The translations under genes were made by a program, and so were the position numbers. Positions 9,101 through 18,319 of a stretch of DNA of 64,000 nt are shown here, in pieces. The stretch's first letter is position 1; each line of letters starts with the position of its first letter. Below the pieces are notes generated by a model. It ran no database searches and was not told the DNA's origin. It saw only the letters and a program-made list of their open reading frames with translations. This DNA comes from Streptomyces sp. P9-A2 (GTDB taxonomy: Bacteria > Actinomycetota > Actinomycetes > Streptomycetales > Streptomycetaceae), in NCBI RefSeq assembly GCF_036634175.1, contig NZ_JAZIFX010000001.1, positions 4,092,001 to 4,156,000 on the forward strand, in the 5' to 3' direction.

Positions 9101-10363
9101 TTACTGCCGCTCGAAACGGCTGATAGTTACAGTTACTGCCCCGTAGATAACGGCGATTGTTACCACTAGAGGGACCGATCGGCCGTCCGGCGGCAGCATC
9201 AGGGCAGCCACTGCGGCGGCGCCGACGAAGGCCACGTTGAACAGAACGTCGTAGAGGGAGAAGATCCGGCCACGGAAGGCGTCGTCAACGGAGGACTGGA
9301 TGATGGTGTCCGTGGCGATCTTCGCGCCCTGGGTGGTCAGGCCCAGGACGAATGCCCCGATCAGCAGAGGACCACTGGCGAAGGGCAGACCGAAGGCAGG
9401 CTCCAGGACCGCGGCGGCCGCCGCGCAGATCATGATCCAGCGGCCGGGCCCGAACCGCCCTGCGGCCCAGGGGGTCACGACGGCGGCGACGAAGAAACCG
9501 GCGCCGGACACGCCCAATGCCAGGCCCAGAAGGGCGAGCCCCTCCTCCGTGGTGTCGGTCAGGGCGTACCGGCACAGCATCAGCAGCATGACGAGCATGG
9601 CGCCGTAGCAGAACCTCATCAGGGACATCGCGGCGAGCGCCCAGGCGGCTTCCCTGCGTGAGGGCGCCGCCAGGTGACGCAGACCTGCCAGCAGATCGTG
9701 AGCGGTGCCGGTGAGCGCCGTGACCAGCCCTGGCTGCATCAGTGTCCGGTCGGGGCCCAGCGCTTCCTTCGCGATGCGCAGTGATGCCAGAGCCGCGCAC
9801 AGGTACAGCGCCGCGCTCACGAGCACCACGGCCGCATCGGAGTCGGAGACGATCAGGCGTACGAGGAAGGCGAGTCCGCCGCCCGCGGTCGCGGCGAGTG
9901 TTCCGGCGGTCGGGGAGAGGGAATTGGCGATGACCAGCCGCTCGGAGTCCACCACGCGCGGCAGCGCGGCGGAAAGGCCGGCGAGGACGAAACGGTTGAC
10001 GGCGGTCACGCACAAGGCGGAGGCGAAGAGCAGCCGGTCCGGAACCTGGCCGAGAATCAGGACGGCGGTCACCGACGCCATCAGTGCGCGCAGCAGGTTG
10101 CCGTACAGGAAGACCTGGCGGCGACGCCAGCGGTCGAGCAGGGCCCCGGCGAAGGGACCGACCAGGGAGTAGGGGAGCAGCAGGACCGCCATCGCGGAGG
10201 CGATCGCCACGGCCGACGTCTGCTTCTCCGGTGAGAAGACCACGTAGGAGGCGAGCGCGACCTGGAAGACGCCATCGGCGCCCTGGGAGAGCAGCCGGAC
10301 GGTGAGCAGGCGTCTGAAGCCCTGAAAACGCAGCAGGACGCGCAGGTCACGGACGACGGCCAT
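9101..10363 (-). CDS. Major facilitator superfamily transporter
   Basis: This 420-aa integral membrane protein has about 12 hydrophobic segments in MFS style. The loop between helices 2 and 3 reads GALLDRWRRRQVF, matching the family signature GxLxDRxGRR. The substrate cannot be told from the sequence. The ATG at 10363 (MAVVRDLRVLLRFQGF) is the likely start, because upstream in-frame codons read through the terminator of the preceding gene. It follows inositol-phosphate synthase on the same strand, but a strong terminator at 10386-10419 separates them, so it is probably transcribed independently. It ends with FERQ near 9104, followed by a 124-base gap to the LppU-like gene. Confidence 0.85.
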   Translation of the reverse strand: MAVVRDLRVLLRFQGFRRLLTVRLLSQGADGVFQVALASYVVFSPEKQTSAVAIASAMAVLLLPYSLVGPFAGALLDRWRRRQVFLYGNLLRALMASVTAVLILGQVPDRLLFASALCVTAVNRFVLAGLSAALPRVVDSERLVIANSLSPTAGTLAATAGGGLAFLVRLIVSDSDAAVVLVSAALYLCAALASLRIAKEALGPDRTLMQPGLVTALTGTAHDLLAGLRHLAAPSRREAAWALAAMSLMRFCYGAMLVMLLMLCRYALTDTTEEGLALLGLALGVSGAGFFVAAVVTPWAAGRFGPGRWIMICAAAAAVLEPAFGLPFASGPLLIGAFVLGLTTQGAKIATDTIIQSSVDDAFRGRIFSLYDVLFNVAFVGAAAVAALMLPPDGRSVPLVVTIAVIYGAVTVTISRFERQ

Positions 10364-10385
10364 GGGGCACAGCCTCACATACGGG

Positions 10386-10419
10386 GAGGGTCCCCGGGAC
10401 ATACGCCCCGGGGACCCTC
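10386..10419 (-). terminator. Terminator of inositol-1-phosphate synthase gene
   Basis: A perfect 13-bp inverted repeat (GAGGGTCCCCGGG at 10386-10398 and its complement at 10407-10419) with an 8-base loop lies just past the stop codon of the minus-strand synthase gene at 10461. Confidence 0.75.
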
Positions 10420-10460
10420 GATCACCCGCACATCAGGTACTCACCTTCAGGAGGTGGGTC

Positions 10461-11543
10461 CTAGCTCTCGATCTCACCCGCGATGAACTTCTCGACGTTC
10501 ACGCGGGCCTCGTCGTCGAAGTACTGCACCGGGGGGGACTTCATGAAGTACGAGGAGGCCGACAGGATGGGGCCGCCGATGCCGCGGTCCTTGGCGATCT
10601 TCGCGGCACGCAGGGCGTCGATGATGACACCTGCGGAGTTCGGGGAGTCCCAGACCTCGAGCTTGTACTCCAGGCTGAGCGGGACGTCACCGAACGCGCG
10701 GCCCTCGAGGCGCACGTAGGCCCACTTGCGGTCGTCCAGCCACGGGACGTAGTCGGACGGGCCGATGTGGACGTTCTTCTCGCCGAGGTCCCGGTCGGGG
10801 ATCTGGGAGGTGACGGCCTGCGTCTTGGAGATCTTCTTGGACTCCAGGCGCTCCCGCTCGAGCATGTTCTTGAAGTCCATATTGCCGCCGACGTTCAGCT
10901 GCATCGTGCGGTCCAGGACGACACCGCGGTCCTCGAACAGCTTCGCCATGACGCGGTGCGTGATGGTGGCGCCGACCTGGGACTTGATGTCGTCACCGAC
11001 GATCGGCACACCGGCCTCGGTGAACTTGTCCGCCCACTCCTTGGTGCCGGCGATGAACACCGGGAGGGCGTTGACGAAGGCGACCTTGGCGTCGATGGCG
11101 CACTGGGCGTAGAACTTCGCCGCGTCCTCGGAACCGACGGGCAGGTAGCAGACCAGGACGTCGACCTGCTTGTCCTTGAGGACCTGGACGATGTCGACCG
11201 GCTCCTCGGCGGACTCCTCGATGGTGGCCCGGTAGTACATGCCGAGACCGTCGAGGGTGTGGCCGCGCTGGACCGTCACACCGGTGCTGGGGACGTCGCA
11301 GATCTTGATGGTGTTGTTCTCGGAGGCGCCGATGGCGTCAGCGAGGTCGAGGCCGACCTTCTTGGCGTCCACGTCGAAAGCGGCGACGAACTCGACGTCG
11401 CTGACGTGGTAATCGCCGAACTGAACGTGCATCAGGCCCGGTACCTTGGACGCCGCGTCGGCGTCCTTGTAGTACTCGACGCCCTGCACCAGCGACGCGG
11501 CGCAGTTGCCCACGCCGACGACGGCTACGCGAACCGAACCCAT
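10461..11543 (-). CDS. ino1: Inositol-1-phosphate synthase
   Basis: This 360-aa NAD-dependent enzyme converts glucose 6-phosphate to inositol 1-phosphate, the entry point to phosphatidylinositol and mycothiol in actinomycetes. The N-terminal Rossmann motif is [16 protein letters not shown] (residues 5-20). Core segments typical of the short actinobacterial type are present, such as [28 protein letters not shown] and LNVGGNMDF. Length fits the prokaryotic family. It lies 43 bp after the PadR regulator gene on the same strand, so the two are probably one operon under the palindromic operator at 12343-12365. Confidence in family is high; regulation by the PadR protein is inferred. Confidence 0.95.
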   Translation of the reverse strand: MGSVRVAVVGVGNCAASLVQGVEYYKDADAASKVPGLMHVQFGDYHVSDVEFVAAFDVDAKKVGLDLADAIGASENNTIKICDVPSTGVTVQRGHTLDGLGMYYRATIEESAEEPVDIVQVLKDKQVDVLVCYLPVGSEDAAKFYAQCAIDAKVAFVNALPVFIAGTKEWADKFTEAGVPIVGDDIKSQVGATITHRVMAKLFEDRGVVLDRTMQLNVGGNMDFKNMLERERLESKKISKTQAVTSQIPDRDLGEKNVHIGPSDYVPWLDDRKWAYVRLEGRAFGDVPLSLEYKLEVWDSPNSAGVIIDALRAAKIAKDRGIGGPILSASSYFMKSPPVQYFDDEARVNVEKFIAGEIES

Positions 11544-11586
11544 TCCGGTTGCTCCCTGTGTGTACGAGTGAGGCCCTGAGCGGGAC

Positions 11587-12270
11587 TCACGTGGCGGTGT
11601 CGGCGGGCGAACCGGCCCGGGGATCGTCCCCGGGCCGGGGCAGGTCGCCCGACGTTCCAGATGTGGTGTTCTGTCGAGGGGGTGCCCCGGGGGCGGGACC
11701 CTTCAGGTCCTGTCCGGCCCGCTCGCTCTCGATGAGCTCGTTCAGCCAGCGCACTTCCCGCTCCACGGACTCCATCCCGTGGCGCTGGAGCTCGAGCGTG
11801 TAGTCGTCGAGACGTTCCCTGGTCCGGGCCAGCGAAGCGCGCATTTTCTCCAGGCGCTCCTCCAGCCGGCTGCGGCGGCCTTCCAGTACACGCATGCGTA
11901 CGTCGCGTGAGGTCTGTCCGAAGAAGGCGAACCGCGCAGCGAAGGTCTCGTCCTCGTACGCGTCGGGGCCCGTCTGGGAGAGCAGCTGTTCGAAGTGCTC
12001 CTTGCCGTCGGCCGTCAACCTGTAGACGATCTTGGCGCGGCGGCCCGTGAGCGGAGCGGCGAGGGCGTCCTCGGTGGTGTGCCCCGGTTCCTCGATCAAC
12101 CAGCCGTTGGCGACCAGCGTCTTGAGGCAGGGGTAGAGCGTTCCGTAGCTGAAGGCACGGAACACACCCAGTGACGTATTGAGTCGTTTGCGCAGCTCAT
12201 AGCCGTGCATGGGGGACTCGCGGAGCAGGCCGAGGACGGCGAACTCGAGGATCCCGGAACGCCGGCTCAT
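11587..12270 (-). CDS. PadR-family transcriptional regulator
   Basis: This 227-aa regulator has an N-terminal winged helix typical of PadR proteins ([23 protein letters not shown] and [11 protein letters not shown]). A long C-terminal alpha-helical segment (residues ~110-200, rich in Glu, Arg and Leu) should form the dimer. The ATG at 12270 follows a strong GGGAGGAGG site. The upstream region has a 23-bp palindrome at 12343-12365, the expected kind of PadR operator, so autoregulation is likely. It lies directly before ino1 and probably controls it. Ligand unknown. Confidence 0.9.
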   Translation of the reverse strand: MSRRSGILEFAVLGLLRESPMHGYELRKRLNTSLGVFRAFSYGTLYPCLKTLVANGWLIEEPGHTTEDALAAPLTGRRAKIVYRLTADGKEHFEQLLSQTGPDAYEDETFAARFAFFGQTSRDVRMRVLEGRRSRLEERLEKMRASLARTRERLDDYTLELQRHGMESVEREVRWLNELIESERAGQDLKGPAPGAPPRQNTTSGTSGDLPRPGDDPRAGSPADTAT

Positions 12271-12666
12271 CGTCGCCTCCTCCCTGTCGCGGTCGTGCCG
12301 TGACGGTTTCTCGGGTGGCTCATCGCCGCCCTTATGCCGAGCTGATGTATCGACTCGATACATCACGACGATAGAACGGCCTTGCTTCCGGGACAAGAGG
12401 AGGTGTGGTGAACGGGATCACATCCGCGTTCCAAAGCGAGCAAGTTGCCTGTTTTGAGCTGAACTTCTGTGCTCGCGGGTTTTGGCGGTGCGTAGTCTGT
12501 GCGCCATGCAGAACACCGGGAACCGAGTTACGCGTGGGGGTGTCCTCGTCCCTGGTGCAGTACGGGATGAATGCGGGACCCACGGCATCCGTACTTCGGG
12601 GGGACCGGAAACCAGTTGCCGTTTCCAGGCGCGCGAGAATGCGCCTGCCCGAGGAGTAGTCGTTCG
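12271..12666. other. Divergent intergenic region padR / PBP
   Basis: Apart from the PadR palindrome, these 396 bases hold no gene that I can support. Towards the PBP gene a TAGTCT hexamer (12493-12498) could be a -10 box. The stretch contains TTTTGAGCTGAACTTCTG, AT-richer than its surroundings. Open frames crossing it belong to the opposite strand of the PBP gene. Confidence 0.4.
12343..12365. promoter_or_regulatory. Candidate PadR operator palindrome
   Basis: TGATGTATCGA, one central C, and its exact reverse complement TCGATACATCA form a 23-bp perfect palindrome 73 bases upstream of the PadR start. It contains ATGTAT and ATACAT half-sites like those bound by PadR-family proteins. Confidence 0.7.
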
Positions 12667-15369
12667 ATGAGCGAGCACCGTCGCAAACCGCAGCAGCCGC
12701 AGGGAGGCGGACGTGCCGCGGCCCGACGCGGCCAGTCCGGCTCGTCCTCCGGCCGCCGCGTGGCACCGGGAGGCGCCACCGGGTCTCCGTCCGATTCCTA
12801 TGGGTCGGACTCCCGCGACTCGGGTGGTGAGGGCCATACCCATGGAAGCCGCGTCGAAGCACGACGCGCGGCACAGAGAGGCGGGGGCCGCCGGGCCGGT
12901 TCCACCGGGCCCGGCCGGGGGCGGTCGGCGCCTTCCGACAAGAAGCGGATCATCGACTATCCGCGCCACGACAAGTACGGCTGGCATCGCTGGATGCCGT
13001 CCTGGAAGTTCGTCACCGGGCTGTGCATCGCGTTCTTCGGCAGCATGGTGGCCGCCGCGGGAATCGGGTACGCGCTGGTGGGCGTGCCCGTCATTGCCGA
13101 GACCGCCACGGCGCAGAACAACGTCTACTACTGGTCCGACGAGTCGCAGATGGTCGCGACGGGTGGTGAGCGCAACCGCCAGATCGTCAACCTCGAGAAG
13201 ATCCCCAAGGCGATGCAGGACGCGGTCATCTCCCAGGAGAACAAGACCTTCCGCCAGGACACCGGCATCGACCCCAGGGGCATCGCCCGCGCCGTGCTCA
13301 ACATGGCCACGGGCGGCGAGACGCAGGGCGGGTCCACGATCACCCAGCAGTACGTCAAGAACGCCATGCTGGACGACCAGTCGCAGACGCTCTCCCGCAA
13401 GGTCAAGGAGATGTTCGTCTCGATCAAGGTCGGCACCAAAATGGACAAGGACGAGATCCTCGAGGGCTACCTGAACTCCGCGTACTACGGGCGTGGGGCA
13501 TACGGGATCCAGGCGGCTGCCCAGGCGTACTTCGACAAGCCCGCACTCGAGCTCGACGAGGGCGAGTGTGCCTTCCTGTCGGCGGTCCTCAAGGGCGCCA
13601 CCTACTACGACCCGGCCGGCGCGACCTCCATCGACCCGGTCAATGCCACTCGGGAGAAGAACGAGAAGCGTGCCCGGCTCCAGATGCAGGACACGCTGGA
13701 AAAGATGGTTGAGTACGGCCATCTGGATCCTGCGGACAGGGCTAAGTACACCAAGCTGCCCAAGGTGGAGAACCCCCGGTCGAACACCGCGCTGAGCGGG
13801 CAGATCGGTTACCTCGTTGACCTCGCCAAGGCGTACATCGTCAACAACAGCGACGAAACCGGTATCACCGCCAACAAGCTGGAGCAGGGCGGCTACTCGA
13901 TCTACACGACCTTCGACAAGAAGAAGGTCGAGGCGCTCGAGAAGTCGGTCACGAAGGTCTACAAGGCGAACATCAAGCCCGAGGAGCGCCCGAGGACGGA
14001 CACCCACGTCCAGTTCGGCGGTGCCTCGGTGGACCCGGCGACCGGTGCGATCAAGGCCATCTACGGCGGTGCCGACGCGACCAAGCACTTCACCAACAAC
14101 GCCGACGCGACCGGTGCCCAGGTCGGCTCGACGTTCAAGCCGTACGTGCTGGCGGCCGCCATGAAGTGGGGCGTCCGGGACCCCGAGGGCGACCCGGTGC
14201 AGCCCCAGGACGAGCGTACGAAGGTCTCCGAGAAGAGCCTGTACAGCGGCAAGAACAAACTCAAGATCAATGAATACGACGGTTCGGTCTGGCAGAACGA
14301 GAAGGGCGAGCAGTGGCAGCAGGTCAACGACGGTGACGAGTCACTCGGCGACCCGCCCGACTACAAGATCGATCTCCGTAAGGCGATGCAGTTCTCGGTG
14401 AACTCCGCGTTCGTTCAACTCGGCGTGGATGTCGGCCTGGACAAGGTGAAGGAGTCCGCGGTGGACTCCGGGCTTCTGGAGAGCAGCCTCGCCGGAACGA
14501 ACTACCCGTCGTTCTCCCTCGGTACCTCCAACCCCAGCGCGATCCGCATGGCGGGTTCGTACGCCACCTTCGCGGCCAGCGGCGAGCAGCGTGATCCGTT
14601 CTCGGTCAAGAAGGTGACGGACAAGGACGGCACGGTCTTCACCCACAAGACCCAGACCGAGCAGGCGTTCACCGCTCTGGTCGCCGACAACGTCACGGAC
14701 GTCCTGAAGACCGTCGTCGAGGACGGAACCGGCAGCAACGCCCAGCTCGAGGGCCGCGAGGTGGCCGGCAAGACCGGCACCACGGACGGCAACAAGTCCG
14801 CCTGGTTCGTCGGCTACACCCCGCAGTTGTCCACGGCGATCAGCATGTTCCGGTACCCCGACGACGAGACCATCAAGAACCGCCAGTTCCTGGAGATGTA
14901 CGGAACAGGTGACCAGGAATCGATCCACGGTGCCTCGTTCCCGTCCGAGATCTGGGCCGACTACATGGAGGTCGCGCTGAAGGGCCAGAAGGCTCTGCCC
15001 TTCCCGACCCCGAAGCCCATTGGCGAGATCGTCAACGACACTCCGTCGCCGACCGCGAGTCCCTCGCCCACGGAGACCGAGGAGGAGACGCCGTCGGCGT
15101 CTCCGAGCACTTCGGAGCCGGCGCCGGAGCCGGAGCCCAGCCGCCCCACGCCGTCCGAGACCGCCACCTGCAGGGTCTTCGACTTCAACTGTGAGGACGA
15201 GGACGACACGGGCGGTACAGGGCCAGGAGGCTCGGACGCCGGTGGTACGGACGGCGGGGTGACCAGCTCACCGTCGCCTTCGGAGTCGGAAGAGGAAGGC
15301 ACCAGCCGGGGCAACGGCAACGGCAACGGCAACGGAAGCGGTGGCTTCCTCGGGGGCTCGACCGGGTAG
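12667..15369 (+). CDS. Class A penicillin-binding protein (transglycosylase/transpeptidase)
   Basis: This 900-aa bifunctional enzyme polymerises and cross-links peptidoglycan. A basic, Arg/Gly/Ser-rich cytoplasmic tail (~115 residues) precedes one membrane helix (FVTGLCIAFFGSMVAAAGIGYALV). The GT51 domain follows, with ENKTFRQDTGIDPRG, GGSTITQQYVKNAML and YLNSAYYGRGAYGI. The transpeptidase domain shows STFK (active-site Ser), SVN and KTGTT. The last ~130 residues are Pro/Ser/Thr/Glu-rich and end in a Gly/Asn repeat (NGNGNGNGSGG), probably disordered outside the cell. The ATG at 12667 has a GAGGAG site ten bases upstream. Which S. coelicolor class A PBP it equals was not tested. Confidence 0.93.
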   Translation: MSEHRRKPQQPQGGGRAAARRGQSGSSSGRRVAPGGATGSPSDSYGSDSRDSGGEGHTHGSRVEARRAAQRGGGRRAGSTGPGRGRSAPSDKKRIIDYPRHDKYGWHRWMPSWKFVTGLCIAFFGSMVAAAGIGYALVGVPVIAETATAQNNVYYWSDESQMVATGGERNRQIVNLEKIPKAMQDAVISQENKTFRQDTGIDPRGIARAVLNMATGGETQGGSTITQQYVKNAMLDDQSQTLSRKVKEMFVSIKVGTKMDKDEILEGYLNSAYYGRGAYGIQAAAQAYFDKPALELDEGECAFLSAVLKGATYYDPAGATSIDPVNATREKNEKRARLQMQDTLEKMVEYGHLDPADRAKYTKLPKVENPRSNTALSGQIGYLVDLAKAYIVNNSDETGITANKLEQGGYSIYTTFDKKKVEALEKSVTKVYKANIKPEERPRTDTHVQFGGASVDPATGAIKAIYGGADATKHFTNNADATGAQVGSTFKPYVLAAAMKWGVRDPEGDPVQPQDERTKVSEKSLYSGKNKLKINEYDGSVWQNEKGEQWQQVNDGDESLGDPPDYKIDLRKAMQFSVNSAFVQLGVDVGLDKVKESAVDSGLLESSLAGTNYPSFSLGTSNPSAIRMAGSYATFAASGEQRDPFSVKKVTDKDGTVFTHKTQTEQAFTALVADNVTDVLKTVVEDGTGSNAQLEGREVAGKTGTTDGNKSAWFVGYTPQLSTAISMFRYPDDETIKNRQFLEMYGTGDQESIHGASFPSEIWADYMEVALKGQKALPFPTPKPIGEIVNDTPSPTASPSPTETEEETPSASPSTSEPAPEPEPSRPTPSETATCRVFDFNCEDEDDTGGTGPGGSDAGGTDGGVTSSPSPSESEEEGTSRGNGNGNGNGSGGFLGGSTG

Positions 15370-15392
15370 CCGCACTTTCGCCCGACTTGGGT

Positions 15393-15406
15393 GTTTCACG
15401 TGAAAC
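15393..15406. other. ParB site parS, perfect match
   Basis: GTTTCACGTGAAAC lies 24 bases after the PBP stop codon and immediately before the terminator hairpin at 15409-15439. Confidence 0.92.
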
Positions 15407-15408
15407 AT

Positions 15409-15439
15409 GGGCCGCCGTACCCCTCGGGTACGGCGGCCC
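15409..15439 (+). terminator. Terminator of the PBP gene
   Basis: A perfect 14-bp stem (GGGCCGCCGTACCC at 15409-15422, complement at 15426-15439) with a 3-nt CTC loop starts two bases after a ParB site. It lies before the start codon chosen for the next gene. Confidence 0.75.
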
Positions 15440-15477
15440 TCGGCATGGGCCCCGGTGCGTACGGCAGGATGTGCGGC

Positions 15478-16977
15478 ATGCCCAGTGGAGAATCGACGCA
15501 AGCGAGCGTCCACGAGCCGGAGCTGGTGGGGCCGACCCGGGAGGACAAGGTCGCCAGGGCCGGCAGTGAGCTGATCGGCGGTCCGCTCGGGCGGCGTGCC
15601 CTGCTGGGGACGTCCTGGTGGACCCCGGTCCGGGTGATCGCGCTCGTGGCGATCGGTATGTTCACCCTCGGCCTGGTCCAGAAGGCGCCCTGTTACAACG
15701 GTGCGTGGTTCTTCGGCGCCGGCTCCCAGTACACCCACGCGTGCTACTCGGACATCCCGCACCTCTACCAGGGGCGGGGCTTCGCCGACGGCCTCGTACC
15801 CTACTTCGACCAGCTCCCCGGCGACATGCAGTACCTCGAATACCCGGTGCTGACCGGTGTGTTCATGGAGGTCGCGTCCTGGCTCACCCCCGGCAGCGGG
15901 AGCATCCAGGACCAGGAGCAGTGGTACTGGATGGTCAATGCCGGAATGCTCATGGTGTGCGCGGCCGTCATCGCCGTCTGCGTGACCCGTACGCACGCCC
16001 GGCGCCCCTGGGACGGCCTGCTGGTCGCCCTGGCGCCGGCCTTCGCTCTGACCGCGACCATCAACTGGGACCTGCTGGCGGTCGCGCTGACGGCTGCCGC
16101 GATGCTCATGTGGTCGCGTAGCCGGCCTCTTGCCTTCGGAATCCTCCTGGGGCTGGCCACAGCCGCCAAGCTCTACCCCGTGCTCCTCCTGGGGCCGCTG
16201 CTGGTGCTGTGCTGGCGTGTCGGACGGTGGCGGGAGTTCGGGAAGGCCCTGGGCGGTGCCGTCGTCGCCTGGGCCGTGGTGAACGGGCCGGTGATGCTCT
16301 TCGCCTTCGACGGCTGGTCGAAGTTCTACACGTTCAGCCAGGAGCGGGGCGTCGACTTCGGCTCCTTCTGGCTGATCATCGCCCAGAACTCGTCCGACCC
16401 GCTCAGCACCGAGACGGTCAACACCCTTGCCACGCTGTTGATGCTGCTGTGCTGCGTGGGCGTCGCCGCGCTGGCCCTTGCGGCTCCCCGCCGACCACGC
16501 TTCGCGCAGCTCGCCTTCCTGGTCGTCGCCGCGTTCATCCTCACCAACAAGGTCTACTCGCCCCAGTACGTCCTGTGGCTGGTGCCCCTGGCCGTCCTGG
16601 CCCGGCCGAAGTGGCGGGACTTCCTGATCTGGCAGGCCTGCGAGGTTGCCTACTTCCTCGGCATCTGGATGTATCTCGCGTACACGACCAGCGGAGACGC
16701 CAACAAGGGACTGCCCGCCGACGGTTACCACTGGACCATCGGTCTGCATCTGCTCGGGACGCTCTACCTGTGCGTCATGATCGTGCGCGACATCCTGATG
16801 CCGGACCGGGACCCGGTGCGCAGGTCCGGTGGCGACGATCCCTCGGGCGGGGTGCTGAACGGAGCGGAGGACGCCTTCGTGCTCGGTCCCGCTGCTCGGC
16901 CCGCTCGGGACACCGCGCAGTTCGACAAGCCGCAGGTCGGGTGGGGCAAGGCCGATGCCACGGGTAGTTCGCTCTGA
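15478..16977 (+). CDS. GT87-like polyprenol-dependent membrane glycosyltransferase
   Basis: This 499-aa integral membrane protein has roughly ten hydrophobic helices. It resembles the DUF2029/GT87 family, whose mycobacterial members add mannose from polyprenyl-phosphate-mannose on the outer face of the membrane. The loop after the first helix (CYNGAWFFGAGSQYTHACYSDIPHLY) carries the acidic residue expected at the active site of GT-C enzymes, and CYSDIP is conserved in homologues I remember. I chose the ATG at 15478, with AGGA eight bases upstream. A longer frame from 15391 would translate the ParB site and the terminator. The substrate is not known; peptidoglycan-related neighbours suggest an envelope role. 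Confidence 0.8.
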   Translation: MPSGESTQASVHEPELVGPTREDKVARAGSELIGGPLGRRALLGTSWWTPVRVIALVAIGMFTLGLVQKAPCYNGAWFFGAGSQYTHACYSDIPHLYQGRGFADGLVPYFDQLPGDMQYLEYPVLTGVFMEVASWLTPGSGSIQDQEQWYWMVNAGMLMVCAAVIAVCVTRTHARRPWDGLLVALAPAFALTATINWDLLAVALTAAAMLMWSRSRPLAFGILLGLATAAKLYPVLLLGPLLVLCWRVGRWREFGKALGGAVVAWAVVNGPVMLFAFDGWSKFYTFSQERGVDFGSFWLIIAQNSSDPLSTETVNTLATLLMLLCCVGVAALALAAPRRPRFAQLAFLVVAAFILTNKVYSPQYVLWLVPLAVLARPKWRDFLIWQACEVAYFLGIWMYLAYTTSGDANKGLPADGYHWTIGLHLLGTLYLCVMIVRDILMPDRDPVRRSGGDDPSGGVLNGAEDAFVLGPAARPARDTAQFDKPQVGWGKADATGSSL

Positions 16978-17048
16978 GCGAACGACCCGTGGCTGGGCGG
17001 GTGGCCGGTCCGATGACAGGTCACGCCGGATGCTGGTGAAGGCACAGG

Positions 17049-17085
17049 GAAGGGCCGTGCACGGGGGCACCGTGTACGGCCCTTC
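17049..17085. terminator. Convergent terminator hairpin
   Basis: GAAGGGCCGTGCACGG and the nearly complementary CACCGTGTACGGCCCTTC (17068-17085) form a long stem between the convergent GT87-like gene (ends 16977) and the racemase gene (ends 17197). Next to it (about 17100-17190) is a low-complexity run of CTGCTCCGCCTGCCCCGC-like units. Confidence 0.65.
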
Positions 17086-17196
17086 TCGCTGTTCCGGCGC
17101 CTGCTCAGGCGCTGCTTCTGTCTCCTCCGCAGGCTCTGTCTCCCTCGCCTGCTCCGCCTGCCCCGCTTGCTCCGTCTGCCCCGCGCCTTGTGCCGC

Positions 17197-18228
17197 TCAG
17201 CGGTCGAGGATCCGGTCGAACTGCGTGGTGGTGTGCCGCAGGTGGGCCACCAGCTCCTCACCGACCTGCGGTTCCGGTGCGTCCGAGGGCACGAACAGGA
17301 TCGACACCTGCATGTGCGGCGGTTCGGCGAACCAGCGCTGCTTGCCGGCCCAGACGAACGGAGAGAGGTTCCTGTTCACCGTGGCCAGTCCGGCGCGGGC
17401 AACGCCCTTGGCACGCGGCATGACGCCGTGCAGAGCCTTGGGGGCCTCCAGGCCCACCCCGTGCGACGTGCCCCCCGCCACAACCACCAGGAAGCCGTCG
17501 GACGCGGCCTTCTGCTGCCGGTAGCCGAACCTCTCGCCCTTGGCTATGCGTGTGACGTCCAGGACGGCACCGCGGTATTCGGTGGCCTCGTGGTCCCCCA
17601 GCCACAGCCGCGTGCCGATCCGGGCGCGGAACCGCGTCTGCGGGAACTGCTGCTGCAGCCGGGCGAGTTCCTCGGCCTTGAGGTGGCTGACGAACATGGT
17701 GTGCAGGGGGAGGCGGGCTGCTCGCAGTCGGTCCATCCAGCCGATGACCTCCTCGACGGCGTCCGAGCCGTCGGTGCGGTCCAGGGGCAGATGGATGGCG
17801 AAACCCTCGAGCCGGACGTTCTCTATGGCGGAGTGCAGCTGGGGCAGATCCTGCTCGCTGACGCCGTGCCGCTTCATCGAGGACATCACCTCGATGACCA
17901 CCCGGGCGCCGACCAGGCCGTACACGCCGTCGATCGACGAAACCGAGCGGATGACCCGGTCGGGCAGCGGGACGGGTTCCTCGCCGCGCCGGTACGGCGT
18001 CAGCACGAGCAGATCGCCGCCGAACCAGTCCTTGATCCGGGCAGCCTCGTACGTCGTGCCGACGGCGAGGATGTCCGAGCCCAGCCGGGTGGCCTCCTCG
18101 GCCAGCCGCCCGTGTCCGAAGCCGTAGCCGTTGCCCTTGCAGACCGGGACGAGTCCCGGGAACTGCTGCTGCACGTGCTTGTGATGCGCCCGCCAGCGCG
18201 CGGTGTCGACGTAAAGCGTGAGCGCCAT
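17197..18228 (-). CDS. Alanine-racemase-like PLP enzyme next to femX
   Basis: This 343-aa fold-type III PLP protein resembles alanine racemase. The PLP lysine is in VCKGNGYGFG (Lys31, compare VKANAYGHG), and the catalytic tyrosine is probably in GERFGYRQQ. The family's DTGMxR segment is changed to VMSSMKRHGV, so substrate handling may differ. It lies on the same strand as the FemX gene, which ends 91 bp upstream, suggesting a joint role in cell-wall amino acid supply. S. coelicolor has, to my knowledge, a separate housekeeping alr elsewhere, so this may be a second or specialised racemase. The start ATG at 18228 is the natural one. Activity on alanine is not proven. Confidence 0.75.
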   Translation of the reverse strand: MALTLYVDTARWRAHHKHVQQQFPGLVPVCKGNGYGFGHGRLAEEATRLGSDILAVGTTYEAARIKDWFGGDLLVLTPYRRGEEPVPLPDRVIRSVSSIDGVYGLVGARVVIEVMSSMKRHGVSEQDLPQLHSAIENVRLEGFAIHLPLDRTDGSDAVEEVIGWMDRLRAARLPLHTMFVSHLKAEELARLQQQFPQTRFRARIGTRLWLGDHEATEYRGAVLDVTRIAKGERFGYRQQKAASDGFLVVVAGGTSHGVGLEAPKALHGVMPRAKGVARAGLATVNRNLSPFVWAGKQRWFAEPPHMQVSILFVPSDAPEPQVGEELVAHLRHTTTQFDRILDR

Positions 18229-18319
18229 GGCCGGACCTGGAACCTTTCTCGTGGTTGCGGTATGTCGGAGGGTCGAGAGCTGTGGGAACTGGTGGAGCGA
18301 ACCGTGCGCGGAGCCGGTG

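Noticed and set aside
12407..12422. Possible second Rex-type site TGGTGAACGGGATCACA
   Set aside because: Only the four-base arms GTGA/TCAC are symmetric, and the central CGCGTT is missing.
12418..14088. Minus-strand frame of 556 codons over the PBP gene
   Set aside because: It is antisense to clear PBP motifs and has no recognised domain.
15391..15477. Start of the GT87-like gene at 15391
   Set aside because: This start would translate the ParB site and the terminator hairpin; the ATG at 15478 has an AGGA site.
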